From NCBI RefSeq assembly GCF_000309385.1, contig NZ_JH976537.1:5035938-5099937 (forward strand): a DNA stretch of 64,000 nucleotides. Reading direction: 5' to 3'. The notes beneath the pieces are model-generated. The model saw only the letters and a list, made by a program, of their open reading frames with translations. It did no database searches and was not told where the DNA came from. This DNA is from Nodosilinea nodulosa PCC 7104. Lineage in GTDB: Bacteria > Cyanobacteriota > Cyanobacteriia > Phormidesmidales > Phormidesmidaceae. A program made the position numbers and the translations under genes. This document shows positions 54,155-63,779 of the stretch, piece after piece (within the stretch, counting starts at the first letter, position 1; each line of letters starts with the position of its first letter).

Positions 54155-55147
54155 ATGCCCGCCCACTACTTCTGGGGTGACGACGAGTTCGCCCTTCAAA
54201 ATGCGGTTAAAGCCCTGCGCCAGAGCACCCTTGATGAGGCCTGGGCCAGCTTCAACTACGACGTCATTCCTGCCGATGTCGTCAACGGCCCGACCCTGGC
54301 CCTCAACCAGGCGATGACGCCCCCCTTTGGCCAGGGTCAGCGGCTGGTGTGGCTACAAAATACCGGCCTGGGCCAGCGCTGCCCAGAGGAATTGCTCAGC
54401 GAGTTTGAACGCACCCTGCCCCAGCTGCCCGAGACCACGGTGCTGCTGCTGACCAGCACCGCGAAGCCCGACGGACGGGCCAAATTCACTAAATTTTTCA
54501 AAACCCAAGGGGAGATCCGCGAGTTTGCCACTATCCCTCCCTGGAAGACTGACCAAATTCGCCAGCAGGTGGTGAGTGCAGCCCAGGCCAAGGGGGTAGC
54601 CCTGGAGTCATCTACCATAGACCTACTGGCGGCGGCGGTGGGCAGCGACACCCGCCAGCTCTATCTGGAGCTAGAAAAGCTGGCCCTTTACTGGGGCGCT
54701 AACCCCCAGCCCATCCCCCCTGCTGTAGCCGCCGAGCTGGTGACGGTATCGACCCAAACCAGCCTAAAGCTGGCCCAGGCCCTCCAGCAGGGCGATACGT
54801 CCACCGCTCTGGGCCTGGTGAATGACTTGCTCGATCGCAATGAGCCAGCCTTGCGCATTGTGGCCACGCTGGTCAGCCAGTTTCGCCTGTGGCTCTGGCT
54901 CAAGGCGCTAATTCAGGCCGGGGTGCAGAGCGATGCCGAGATCGCCGCCGCCGCCGAAGTTGCCAATCCCAAGCGCATCTATTTTTTAAAGCAGGAGGTG
55001 CGATCGCTAAGCCTAACCCAATTGCAACGCAGCCTGCCTTTGCTACTAGAATTAGAGTCTGATTTAAAGCAGGGCCGAGATGAACGCGCTACCTTACACA
55101 CAAAAGTGATAGAACTCTGCCGGGCGTTAAGGCCGGGGGCGACATAG
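54155..55147 (+). CDS. holA: DNA polymerase III delta subunit (HolA-like)
   Basis: 330 residues, clamp-loader fold: start MPAHYFWGDDEFALQNAVKA, the AAA-like region (LPETTVLLLTSTAKPDGRAK, KTDQIRQQVVSAAQAKGVAL) and the C-terminal helical part VATLVSQFRLWLWLKALIQ. Opens the sliding clamp at replication. Next gene on the strand is 170 bases away. Confidence 0.93.
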   Translation: MPAHYFWGDDEFALQNAVKALRQSTLDEAWASFNYDVIPADVVNGPTLALNQAMTPPFGQGQRLVWLQNTGLGQRCPEELLSEFERTLPQLPETTVLLLTSTAKPDGRAKFTKFFKTQGEIREFATIPPWKTDQIRQQVVSAAQAKGVALESSTIDLLAAAVGSDTRQLYLELEKLALYWGANPQPIPPAVAAELVTVSTQTSLKLAQALQQGDTSTALGLVNDLLDRNEPALRIVATLVSQFRLWLWLKALIQAGVQSDAEIAAAAEVANPKRIYFLKQEVRSLSLTQLQRSLPLLLELESDLKQGRDERATLHTKVIELCRALRPGAT

Positions 55148-55317
55148 CCCCAGACCTGGAACCAGTGCAGGTGCTGCCCCGTCTGGGCTGGGAGATTTAG
55201 GCAACCACCCCGGGGTCGGCACCTCTCAAGCCAGGTAAACGTCTTTAAACTATGGGAGCACGGTCATTGGAGCACGGGGCCACTCTGGTTAACACCAGCA
55301 CAGGAGAGAGACACATA

Positions 55318-55848
55318 ATGATTCACCGATTTATTCACCGTTTATCCATAGCAAATTCAGGCCGCAGCGTGGCCATTGCCGCTGCCGTCGCCAGCCTCAG
55401 CCTGCTGGCGGGGGCCGGTGTTCAGGTGCCAACGGCCTCTGGCGGCATCACCCTTGGGGCCGCCTGGGCCCAAGACAACGGCATATCCCCAGAGGAGGTT
55501 ACCGGCTATGCGGCCTCGGTCCTACAAATGGACAGTCCTCGCAACGAGGCCCTGAGCCAGATCAAGTCCCTGCTCACCGGCACCGACCAGGACATCAACA
55601 GCATCGATATGAGCTGTACCGGCACCGCCAACCTCAACCAGCTGCCCCGCAATCTGCGCAGCAGCGTGCGCACGATTGTGATCAACTACTGCAACCAGGC
55701 CAGCCAGATTGTAGAGTCCAACGGGCTGACGGTGCGTCGCTTCAACGCCATTACCGCCGCCCATCCCCAGGACCCAGCGCTGGCGGAGCAAATTCGCTCG
55801 GCCATGATTGAGCTTCAGCAGCAGTCTGCCAACGGCGGCGCCCAATAA
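55318..55848 (+). CDS. DUF4168 exported protein
   Basis: 176 residues from ATG 55318 behind AGGAGAGAG. Signal peptide at about 18-50 ([20 protein letters not shown], Ala-rich cleavage near AWAQ). The mature part has the DUF4168-like helical pattern [20 protein letters not shown] ... [20 protein letters not shown], with a Cys pair (DMSCTG, NYCNQA). Its stop overlaps the obg start (TAATG), so the two are coupled. Role unknown. Confidence 0.75.
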   Translation: MIHRFIHRLSIANSGRSVAIAAAVASLSLLAGAGVQVPTASGGITLGAAWAQDNGISPEEVTGYAASVLQMDSPRNEALSQIKSLLTGTDQDINSIDMSCTGTANLNQLPRNLRSSVRTIVINYCNQASQIVESNGLTVRRFNAITAAHPQDPALAEQIRSAMIELQQQSANGGAQ

Positions 55849-56867
55849 TGCAGTTTATTGATCAAGCTGAAGTCGACGTCATAGCGGGCGATGGTGGCGA
55901 TGGCATTGTGGCGTTTCGGCGCGAGAAGTACGTGCCAGCCGGGGGGCCAGCCGGGGGCAACGGCGGTCCCGGCGGCTCGGTATACCTAAAGGCGACATCG
56001 CAACTCCAAACCCTGCTCGATTTTCGCTACGCCCATCGGTTTAAGGCCGGCAATGGCCAGCGCGGCGGTCCCAAGAACATGACCGGGGCCGCTGGCGGTG
56101 ATCTGTATCTGGAGGTGCCCTGCGGCACGGCTGTATACGACGTCGCTACCGACGAGCTGCTGGGCGATTTGGTCACCGCTGACCAGGTGCTCTGCGTAGC
56201 CCAGGGCGGCAAAGGGGGCCTGGGCAATCGCCACTTCTTAAGCAATCGCAACCGTGCCCCAGAGCATGCTCTGCCGGGGCTGCCCGGCGAACAGCGGCAG
56301 CTGCGCCTGGAGCTGAAGCTGCTGGCCGAGGTAGGGATTGTGGGGCTTCCCAACGCCGGTAAATCAACGCTTATTTCGGCCCTATCGGCGGCCCGCCCCA
56401 AAATTGCCGACTATCCCTTTACGACGCTGGTGCCCAATCTGGGGGTGGTGCGCCGCCCTACCGGCGATGGCACCGTCTTTGCCGACATCCCTGGCTTAAT
56501 TGAAGGGGCGCACCAGGGGCTGGGGTTGGGCCACGAGTTTTTGCGCCACATCGAGCGCACCCGGCTGCTGCTGCACGTGGTCGACGCTACCGCCGAGCAT
56601 CCCTTCGACAACTTTCAGACTATTCAACAGGAGCTTAAGGCCTACGGGCGAGACCTCAGCGATCGCCCCCAGGTGCTGGCCCTGAATAAAGTGGATGCCC
56701 TCACCGCCGAGGATTTAGCCGAGCTGATCGGTCAGTTCACAGCCCAGGTGTCGGGGCCGATATACGGTATTTCAGCGGTGGCCGGTACGGGGCTGGGGCA
56801 AATGCTGCAGCAAATTTGGACACTGCTCGATGCCGCCGCTGCCGAATCGGCCCAGCCCGTGCCTTGA
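55848..56867 (+). CDS. obg: GTPase Obg
   Basis: 339 residues. N-terminal Obg glycine-rich domain ([40 protein letters not shown]). GTPase: [48 protein letters not shown]. Ribosome assembly and stress signalling. Starts at the last base of the preceding gene (TAATG). Confidence 0.96.
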   Translation: MQFIDQAEVDVIAGDGGDGIVAFRREKYVPAGGPAGGNGGPGGSVYLKATSQLQTLLDFRYAHRFKAGNGQRGGPKNMTGAAGGDLYLEVPCGTAVYDVATDELLGDLVTADQVLCVAQGGKGGLGNRHFLSNRNRAPEHALPGLPGEQRQLRLELKLLAEVGIVGLPNAGKSTLISALSAARPKIADYPFTTLVPNLGVVRRPTGDGTVFADIPGLIEGAHQGLGLGHEFLRHIERTRLLLHVVDATAEHPFDNFQTIQQELKAYGRDLSDRPQVLALNKVDALTAEDLAELIGQFTAQVSGPIYGISAVAGTGLGQMLQQIWTLLDAAAAESAQPVP

Positions 56868-57047
56868 ACCCGCCGAAAGCGTCGCCTGGGCCAGGCCTCA
56901 GCGGGGCGAGGCTAACCGGGGCCATCACGCCCTCTTGAAACTTACCGATGGTTAATAAAGATACCGTTTGACCCTTATCTATCGTTACTTAGGTCAGGGC
57001 CTAAGGGCATTCTAAGCCTGTGTTTAATCAAGGGCTAAGCGTTGACC

Positions 57048-58409
57048 ATGAACGTTTCCGTGTTTCCGGTGCTGTCTGACGGTGAAGCCGCGCCCGCCCC
57101 AATGACCTGGCCCCACTGCCCCCTCTACGGCCTCCCCTGGGCTGAGCGACAGCGGCGGCGCAGCCAGGCGATCGCCGCCCTCAACCTCAGCCACCCCAGC
57201 GGTGTTTCGGCCTGGGAAGAAGCCGCCCAAATAGCCGCCCGCTTTTTGGCCGTGCCGGTGGCTGTGGTCACCACTACAGATGGCCACACCGAACACATTC
57301 ACGCTGCGGTTGGGCTCTCGTCGCTGGGCCTGGGCAACCCCCTATCCCAGCAGCGTCAGCTTTCCCTTAGCGCTGGGCTAGGGATCTATGTCCTCGACAG
57401 CGAGCAAACCCTGGTCATTCCCGACGCGATCGAAAATTCGGTTTTGGCCCAAAGTGAATTGGTCAGCACCTACGGTATTAGAGCCTACTGTGGCGTACCG
57501 CTGATGACCAGTCAGGGCATCTGCCTGGGCACCATGGCCGTGATGGACGGGCGGCCCAGGCCGTTTAGCGACCAAGAAATCGGATTTTTGGCTATGGCGG
57601 CCCGCTGGGGCATGAGCGAGTACGAGCGGCAGCAGGCCGCCAGCCGCCAGCCCCCCCTCGCGGCTGGGTCAATGTCGTTAGAGGCCATAGTGGATAGGGT
57701 GCGCCTCAATCTGATTAGCCAGCTCACGCAGGATCTTCGCAGCCCGCTCACGACGGTACTGGGTATGAGCACCATGCTGAGCCGGGAAATCTACGGCCCC
57801 CTCACCCCCAAACAGAGGGAGTACACCGACATCATGCACGGCAGCAGCCAGACCCTGATCGATCTGGTCGATGAGCTGATAGACCTCAGCCCAGTGGAGG
57901 CAGAGCGCTCCGATCTGGTGCCGACTACGGTGGATATTGAGGCCCTCGGGCACCAGGTAATTGCGGCCCTAACCGCCCTGGCTGAAAAATATGCCCAAAC
58001 CCTGACTCTGACCGTAGAACCAGGGGAGACCCAGTGGAGCCTAGACCAGCGTGTGGTCAAGCAGATTTTGTATCACCTGATTTTTGGCATTATGCATGTG
58101 GCTGGAGACAATAGCACCCTCCGCATTCATGCCTGTCGGCGGGGCCAGGCTCTGGCCCTGGGTCTGTGGCTATCTAACCCCTGGATGGGAGAAGGGCTAC
58201 CCACCGAGGTGATTGAGACGCTCCACACTCCGGCAGCGGAGTTGGCCGCCAGTATGGCCTCTCGCCCCCTGTTAGGTCTGTTGCTCAGCCAGCATTTGGC
58301 CCAGCGCCACGGTGGCCAGATTACGGTTCAGGGCAGCAGCGACAGCAACTGCCGCCTGATCGTAATGCTGCCGGTGCTGGATAGCGCCGTGGCTCGTCCG
58401 GCCGCCTGA
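57048..58409 (+). CDS. Degenerate GAF sensor kinase lacking the phospho-acceptor His
   Basis: 453 residues from ATG 57048. GAF domain at about 55-190 (VAVVTTTDGHTEHIHAAVGL, IRAYCGVPLMTSQGICLGTM), then HisKA-like helix LISQLTQDLRSPLTTVLGM. The position of His in the H-box (HELR) is Gln228 (TQDLRSP). The ATPase region keeps only a rough fold: the N-box Asn is missing (QILYHLIFGIMHVA) and the G boxes are altered. It probably cannot autophosphorylate and may act as a ligand-controlled scaffold or phosphatase. The response regulator follows on the same strand, 125 bases later. Confidence 0.85.
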   Translation: MNVSVFPVLSDGEAAPAPMTWPHCPLYGLPWAERQRRRSQAIAALNLSHPSGVSAWEEAAQIAARFLAVPVAVVTTTDGHTEHIHAAVGLSSLGLGNPLSQQRQLSLSAGLGIYVLDSEQTLVIPDAIENSVLAQSELVSTYGIRAYCGVPLMTSQGICLGTMAVMDGRPRPFSDQEIGFLAMAARWGMSEYERQQAASRQPPLAAGSMSLEAIVDRVRLNLISQLTQDLRSPLTTVLGMSTMLSREIYGPLTPKQREYTDIMHGSSQTLIDLVDELIDLSPVEAERSDLVPTTVDIEALGHQVIAALTALAEKYAQTLTLTVEPGETQWSLDQRVVKQILYHLIFGIMHVAGDNSTLRIHACRRGQALALGLWLSNPWMGEGLPTEVIETLHTPAAELAASMASRPLLGLLLSQHLAQRHGGQITVQGSSDSNCRLIVMLPVLDSAVARPAA

Positions 58410-58534
58410 GATTGATCCTTGGGCCAGCGCCAGGCCGATGGGCAGAGCATGTTTACGCAAGCTTAACCAGAAGCCGATGCTTCCTTAAGCTCAATCCGAC
58501 ACCATAACCTAGTGGTGCAGACGCGAGCCCGTCG

Positions 58535-59407
58535 ATGGTGGCCGCAGGCGTGGCGCTGGGTGGGAAGATAATCCCTCCGCCCGGTTTTGTCGCAGTCGGG
58601 AATCATGCCAGCGTTTTGTGGTCTGCCCCGATCGCCGTTTACGCCCCTGGCATTGCTGTGCAAAAAGTACCCCCTGGTCTCCCTCCCCTGTCGGGTGTGC
58701 AAGAGCGAATTTTAATTATTGACGACGAAGACCTCATTCGTGAAACCGTGGCTATGGCGCTGACCGAGCAGGGCTATCAGGTGGTTACCGCTGAGTCGGG
58801 TCAGCGCGCCCTGGAGCTGATTTTTCCGGCGGCTGGCGAGGGTTTAGCCGGACTCAGCGTCGATCTGGCGATCGTCGATCTGATGCTGCCTGGGGTGAAC
58901 GGGCTGGATATTTGCCGCCTGATGCGCCACCACAACTTGGATATTCCCATTTTGATTTTGAGCGCCAAGGGAGCGGAGATGGACCGGGTCGTCGGGCTGG
59001 AGGTGGGAGCCGACGACTATTTGCCGAAGCCCTTTGGGATGCGCGAGCTGATTGCCCGCTGCCGGGCGCTGCTGCGGCGGCAGCAGTGGTCATCGGCTAA
59101 ACCCGACAATGTTGTGCTGACCTACAAAGACATTGTTCTTTACACCACCGAGTTTAGGGTGACGGTGGCCGGGCAGGAGGTCGCCCTGTCGCCCAAAGAG
59201 TTTCGCATTTTAGAGCTATTTATCCAGAGTCCGCACCGCGTTTGGTCCCGAGAGGAGCTGATTCAGGCGGTTTGGGGGGCTGATTTTGTGGGCGATCGCA
59301 AAACCGTAGACGTGCACATTCGCTGGCTGCGGGAGAAAATTGAGCTCGATCCGGCCAATCCAGCCTACGTCACAACGCTGCGAGGGTTTGGGTATCGCTT
59401 TGGATAG
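58535..59407 (+). CDS. OmpR-family response regulator
   Basis: 290 residues as read from ATG 58535. A receiver domain starts at about 57 (RILIIDDEDLIRETVAMALT), with phospho-Asp in LAIVDLMLPGVNGLD and the Lys in LPKPFGMREL; then a winged helix (VALSPKEFRILELFIQSP ... DRKTVDVHIRWLREKIELDP). The first 55 residues are not part of any domain, so GTG 58658 or 58697 are alternative starts. Pairs by position with the degenerate kinase; a different kinase may phosphorylate it. Confidence 0.9.
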   Translation: MVAAGVALGGKIIPPPGFVAVGNHASVLWSAPIAVYAPGIAVQKVPPGLPPLSGVQERILIIDDEDLIRETVAMALTEQGYQVVTAESGQRALELIFPAAGEGLAGLSVDLAIVDLMLPGVNGLDICRLMRHHNLDIPILILSAKGAEMDRVVGLEVGADDYLPKPFGMRELIARCRALLRRQQWSSAKPDNVVLTYKDIVLYTTEFRVTVAGQEVALSPKEFRILELFIQSPHRVWSREELIQAVWGADFVGDRKTVDVHIRWLREKIELDPANPAYVTTLRGFGYRFG

Positions 59408-59543
59408 AGCAGGGCGAAAGGGGAGGTTGCCTCGCCCTGGGCTTATGCTCGGGACCGGGCGATCGCGGTGGAATTGGCCGCCGGGGAGGGAGTAGATTGC
59501 TATATGATCGGGGAAAAGAGAACGCTCGAATGGGAGGCAGATT

Positions 59544-60113
59544 GTGCGCGAGATTTTAATTAGCCTGGGGATTTTAGCGGTCTGCTGCATGGTACTGCTG
59601 GTGGCTCAATTCACCGGCTCGCAGCCCGAGGCCATAGCCTCTAACCTGGATCGCACTGAGGTCGCCGAAGCCGCCGACACCCTCAGCCAGCCATCGCTCC
59701 AGCTGGCCCAAGCCGCCGCCGATTTAGCGCCCGATGTTACCCCCGAGGCAACTGCTCCCATGACAGAAGAAACCCTGGTGACAACCGATTCTGGCCTTCA
59801 GTACGTCGATGTGGTCGAGGGCACCGGGGCCATGCCCCAGCCGGGCCAGCGAGTCACGGTGCACTACACCGGCACCCTGGAAGATGGCACCAAGTTTGAC
59901 AGCTCCCGCGATCGCGGTCGTCCCTTTAGCTTCCAAATCGGCGTGGGCCAGGTAATTAAGGGCTGGGACGAGGGCGTTGGCACCATGCGGGTGGGCGGTC
60001 AGCGCAAGCTGATAATTCCCCCCGAACTGGGCTACGGCAGCCGTGGGGCGGGTGGGGTGATTCCCCCCAACGCCACCCTGCTCTTTGACGTAGAGCTGCT
60101 GCGGATTGGCTAG
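59544..60113 (+). CDS. FKBP-type peptidyl-prolyl isomerase, envelope-targeted
   Basis: 189 residues with start GTG 59544 behind GGGAGG. A signal-anchor ([20 protein letters not shown]) and an Ala/Pro-rich linker are followed by an FKBP domain at about 80-189: [60 protein letters not shown] and [12 protein letters not shown]. Folding catalyst in the periplasm or thylakoid lumen. Confidence 0.94.
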   Translation: MREILISLGILAVCCMVLLVAQFTGSQPEAIASNLDRTEVAEAADTLSQPSLQLAQAAADLAPDVTPEATAPMTEETLVTTDSGLQYVDVVEGTGAMPQPGQRVTVHYTGTLEDGTKFDSSRDRGRPFSFQIGVGQVIKGWDEGVGTMRVGGQRKLIIPPELGYGSRGAGGVIPPNATLLFDVELLRIG

Positions 60114-60204
60114 GGCAATACCGCGTCTGTGCCAAGGGATCTATACCGCTGGAGGACGATCCAGGGCCAGAGCCACCTGGTTCTGGCAGACTGTCTACTA
60201 CCGC

Positions 60205-60678
60205 TTAGCAGCCCGACTCCTGGGACTGCTGAAAGTTGCGCAGGGCCTGCCGGGTCTTAGGTCCGGCGACCCCGTCGACGGGGCCGGGGTCGTAGCCGCG
60301 TTTGGCCAGCTGTTGCTGCACTTGGCGCGTGCCCTCGGCAAGGCTTTCGCCCAGCTCTTCGAGCAGCTCCAGGGCGTTGTCGCCGGGCTTAGCGGCGTGG
60401 GTCAGCTCGCGCAGCCGCGCCTTGAGGTTTTCGTTGACCGAGGCGTATACCCGGCTGGCGCTCCCCAGCCCAATGGCGTGGTCGATGAAGTGATCGGCTT
60501 CGTTGATCCAGAAGTCGAGGCGGCCATCGGTTTCAGCCTGGGCCAACAGCTCGTCTAGGCGCTGGCTCTCGGCGTCGGTGAGGCTGGGGCGGGCCGCCAG
60601 CTGGCAATACTCGTGCACCAGCGCCAGACAGTCGGCGTCGGCAATCCCTGAAATTTGATGCTTTAACAGTTCACCCAT
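60205..60678 (-). CDS. Peptidoglycan-binding-domain protein
   Basis: 157 residues. A helical N-terminal region (DCLALVHEYCQLAARPSLTD ... LDELLAQAETDGRLDFWINE) precedes a PG_binding_1-like end VQQQLAKRGYDPGPVDGVAG, then PKTRQALRNFQQSQ. No signal peptide, so its site of action is unclear. It could be a small regulatory or cell-wall-associated protein; otherwise unidentified. Confidence 0.75.
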   Translation of the reverse strand: MGELLKHQISGIADADCLALVHEYCQLAARPSLTDAESQRLDELLAQAETDGRLDFWINEADHFIDHAIGLGSASRVYASVNENLKARLRELTHAAKPGDNALELLEELGESLAEGTRQVQQQLAKRGYDPGPVDGVAGPKTRQALRNFQQSQESGC

Positions 60679-60806
60679 GGTCTGACTCGCGTGCTTCGGT
60701 TTGGTGTCAGTACAATCTGCTCAGTTTTTGGGCAGTTAAGTAAGGATTGGATCTGTAGTTTACCCGCTGCCAGGCCAGGGCAACGAGGGGGGAAACCCTC
60801 ATCTTC

Positions 60807-62351
60807 CTAGTGGCCTGCCATTTTGTGACCAATGTCGGTGAGATTGGCCTGCTCCACCAGACTCTCGTAAACCAACTGGCCCTCGCTCATCACCAGGAGG
60901 CGATCGCTGAGGGCCAGCAGCTCATCGAGATCTTCGCTGACCAGCAGCACCGCTACCCCCCGGTTGCGGACTTCCACAATGGCGTTGTGAATTTGGTCTA
61001 CGGCGGAGAAGTCGAGGCCAAAGCAGGGGTTGGCGGCAATCAGCAGGTTGATGTTGGCGGAGGACAGCTCGCGGGCCAGCACGGTGCGCTGCACATTGCC
61101 CCCCGACAGGTTTTGAATCGGCGTGTCAGGGGAGGGGGTTTTGATTCTAAAGGTTTCGATCAGCCCCTGGGCCGCCTGGCGAATGGCTTTGAGCACCAGC
61201 CAGAGGTTCATGCGGGCCTGGGGCGGGCGATCGAAGGTGCGCAGGGCCATGTTTTCGGCCACGCTCATGCCGGGGACGCAGGCGTTGCGCAGGGGTTCTT
61301 CGGGCAGGGTGCAGACCCCGTGGCGCGCCATTTCGGCGCGGGTGGCGCGGTAGGGCTGGCCCGCAATGGAAATTTGGCCCTGGGTGGGCGATCGCTGCCC
61401 CGCCAGCACCTCCACCAGCTCTCGCTGGCCGTTGCCCGAAACCCCTGCAATGCCAACTATTTCGCCATCTTTTACGGTCAGATCGAGGGGGCCGAAGGCA
61501 GGCAGGCCGTTGTCTTTGGTTGCCCCCAAACCCCTGACCTCCAGCACGGAGCACGACGGCGCCGAGTCGGTTTTGGCAACGGTTTTGGTGGCGCGGTCGG
61601 CGCCTAGCATCAGGCGGGCCATATCGGCGACGGTCAGATCGGCGACGGCCCCATGTCCGGCCAGGTGCCCCTTGCGCAGCACCGTCACCTCATCGGTGAA
61701 GGCCAGCACTTCGCGAAACTTGTGGGTAATCAGCAGTACGCTCAGATTGCCCGCCTGCACCTCCTGGCGCAGCAGCCCCAGCACCTCGTCGGCTTCGTCG
61801 GGGGTCAGCACCGAGGTGGGTTCGTCGAGAATCAGAATGCGGCTTTGCAGATAGAGCTGTTTGAGAATTTCCAGCTTTTGCTTTTGCCCCGCCGCCAGCT
61901 GCCCCACGGGCATGTCTAGGTCGACCTGAAAGGGCGATCGCGCCATAAAGTCTTGCAGGGCGGCGTACTCCCGGCCCCAGTGGATCACCTGGGCGCGATC
62001 GTAGCGGCTCAGCACCAGGTTTTCGGCCACCGTCATGGCGGGCACCGAGGTAAAGTGCTGGTACACCATGCCAATGCCGCAGCCGTGGGCATCCTTGGGG
62101 CTTTTGATTGGGTAGATCTGGCCGTCGATCAGCACCTGCCCGGCGGTGGGCGGGTAGAAGCCCATGATGCATTTCACCAGGGTGCTCTTGCCGGCCCCGT
62201 TTTCGCCCAGCAGCCCGTGGAAGGTGCCGGGCTTGAGGGTGAGGCTGACCTCGTTGAGGGCTACCAGGCTGCCAAACCGCTTGGTCATGTTGACCACCTT
62301 GAGTTCGGGGGGAGCGTTAAGGTGCTGCAGCGATGGAGCGGTAATAGTCAT
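60807..62351 (-). CDS. ABC transporter ATPase of nucleoside/simple-sugar type
   Basis: 514 residues with two fused ATPase halves. Half 1: Walker A GLLGENGAGKSTLVKC, signature VGQLAAGQKQKLEI (degenerate), Walker B RILILDEPTSVL. Half 2: GIAGVSGNGQRELVEVL (degenerate Walker A), NLSGGNVQRTVLAREL, LLIAANPCFGLD (Walker B altered). Asymmetric halves are normal for RbsA/YufO-type importers of BMP-family lipoprotein systems. The permease and binding-protein genes are not in the window; the upstream gene on the minus strand is cobD. Confidence 0.9.
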   Translation of the reverse strand: MTITAPSLQHLNAPPELKVVNMTKRFGSLVALNEVSLTLKPGTFHGLLGENGAGKSTLVKCIMGFYPPTAGQVLIDGQIYPIKSPKDAHGCGIGMVYQHFTSVPAMTVAENLVLSRYDRAQVIHWGREYAALQDFMARSPFQVDLDMPVGQLAAGQKQKLEILKQLYLQSRILILDEPTSVLTPDEADEVLGLLRQEVQAGNLSVLLITHKFREVLAFTDEVTVLRKGHLAGHGAVADLTVADMARLMLGADRATKTVAKTDSAPSCSVLEVRGLGATKDNGLPAFGPLDLTVKDGEIVGIAGVSGNGQRELVEVLAGQRSPTQGQISIAGQPYRATRAEMARHGVCTLPEEPLRNACVPGMSVAENMALRTFDRPPQARMNLWLVLKAIRQAAQGLIETFRIKTPSPDTPIQNLSGGNVQRTVLARELSSANINLLIAANPCFGLDFSAVDQIHNAIVEVRNRGVAVLLVSEDLDELLALSDRLLVMSEGQLVYESLVEQANLTDIGHKMAGH

Positions 62352-62376
62352 GGCAGAAGCGTTTCCGTTGCGAGCA

Positions 62377-63477
62377 TCATACTCCCATCCCCTGACCTAG
62401 AGCTGCCAGCAGGCAAGCATTTTCGGCGGCGGTGCGCACGGCCACCCGCACATAGTCTGGCCCCAGCTCGGCAAAGCTGAGGCAGTCGCGAATCAGCACC
62501 CGGTGGCTGTGCAGCAGGCGCTCTTGCAGCAGCGGAGCAGGGATATCGGTTTTGACCAGTAAATAGTTGGCCGCGCCCGCCAGGGGCGACAGCCCGGCAA
62601 TGGCCTGCATCCCCTCCAGCAGCGCCTGACGGGCCGCAGGCAGCCACTGCCAGGTGTGGTTCTGGAACGGGATGTCGCCCACCGCCGCGATCGCCGCCGC
62701 CGCCGCCAGAGCGTTCACCGGCCAGGGGTCGCGCCAGCGCTGCCAGCGGCGGAGGCGATCGGGATGGCCCAGGGCGTAGCCCAGGCGCAGGCCAGGGAGG
62801 GTATAAAACTTGGTCAGCGATCTGAGCACCACCAGGTTAGGGTAGCGGCCCAGGTAGCCAATCAGAGACTGCTGCTGCTCGGGCAGCACAAAATCCATAA
62901 AGGCTTCATCGACAATCACCGTGGCAAACTGCTCTAGCAGCGGCTCTAGGCTGGCGGCCGAAAGCAGATAGCCGCTGGGATTGTGGGGATTGTTAATCAG
63001 CAGGCCAGCGGCCTCAGGGGCAGGCCAGGGTGACATGGGCCGCAGCGCCCCGGCTGGCTCTACCGCCAGGGGCCAGGGCCGGATGGTCACCCCAAAGGCT
63101 CTCAGCGCCCGCCCGTAGTCGCCAAAGGCCGGGGTCAGCAGGTGACAGCCCCCAGGGCTCTCGGCCAGGTCGCGGGCGGCCCAGGTTAGCAGTTCGGCGG
63201 CCCCGTTGCCCGGCAGCACCCAGCTGGCGGGCAACTGGTGATGGTCAGCCAGGGCCTGGCAAAGGCTCCGGTAGTCGGGATCGGGGTAGTGGCGCAGCTG
63301 CCCCAGGGCCTCGGTCATGGCCTGCATCACCGACTCGGGCGGCCCCAACGGGTTAATGCTGGCCGAAAAATCTAAAAGGGAATCGGGGGAGCAGCCGGCG
63401 ATCGCAGCCGCCCAGGCTAAGTTTCCCCCGTGAACAGGTCGACTTGAAGGTGTGTGAGTAGACGATGGTTGAATCAA
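62377..63477 (-). CDS. cobD: L-threonine-O-3-phosphate decarboxylase
   Basis: 366-residue PLP aminotransferase-fold enzyme. Start of the family HGGNLAWAAAIAGCSPDSLL, then DFSASINPLGPPESV, NNPHNPSGYLLS, the cofactor lysine in SLTKFYTLPGLRLGYALGHP and a C-terminal DYVRVAVRTAAEN. Makes (R)-1-amino-2-propanol phosphate for the B12 lower ligand arm. The start is TTG 63477 by position, only 9 bases after the HU stop, so HU and cobD may share a transcript. Confidence 0.92.
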   Translation of the reverse strand: MIQPSSTHTPSSRPVHGGNLAWAAAIAGCSPDSLLDFSASINPLGPPESVMQAMTEALGQLRHYPDPDYRSLCQALADHHQLPASWVLPGNGAAELLTWAARDLAESPGGCHLLTPAFGDYGRALRAFGVTIRPWPLAVEPAGALRPMSPWPAPEAAGLLINNPHNPSGYLLSAASLEPLLEQFATVIVDEAFMDFVLPEQQQSLIGYLGRYPNLVVLRSLTKFYTLPGLRLGYALGHPDRLRRWQRWRDPWPVNALAAAAAIAAVGDIPFQNHTWQWLPAARQALLEGMQAIAGLSPLAGAANYLLVKTDIPAPLLQERLLHSHRVLIRDCLSFAELGPDYVRVAVRTAAENACLLAALGQGMGV

Positions 63478-63485
63478 GAGGGCAA

Positions 63486-63779
63486 TTACTTAGCCACCTT
63501 TTCTTTGAACAGCTTGCCAGCGGAAAATGCAGGCACCTTTGTCGCCGGAATCACCATCGTGTCGCCGGTCTTGGGGTTGCGGCCTTCCCGCTCTTTGCGC
63601 TCGCGACGCTCAAAGGAGCCAAACCCTACCAGGGTGACCTTTTCGCCTGCCGCTACGGCCTCAATGATGGCGTCGATAGTGGCAGAGATAACCAGGTCCA
63701 CCTCTTTTTTGGTCACGGGCTTGTCGCTAGCAGAGGAGGCCTTCTCAGCCACCGTATCAACGAGTTCAGCTTTATTCAT
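63486..63779 (-). CDS. hup: HU-family DNA-binding protein
   Basis: 97 residues. MNKAELVDTVAEKASSASDK, VTLVGFGSFERRERKEREGR, NPKTGDTMVIPATKVPAFSA and GKLFKEKVAK form the complete HU fold with the proline-bearing DNA-binding arm (residues about 58-78). Nucleoid packing. Short leader with a promoter presumably in 63780-63900. Confidence 0.97.
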   Translation of the reverse strand: MNKAELVDTVAEKASSASDKPVTKKEVDLVISATIDAIIEAVAAGEKVTLVGFGSFERRERKEREGRNPKTGDTMVIPATKVPAFSAGKLFKEKVAK

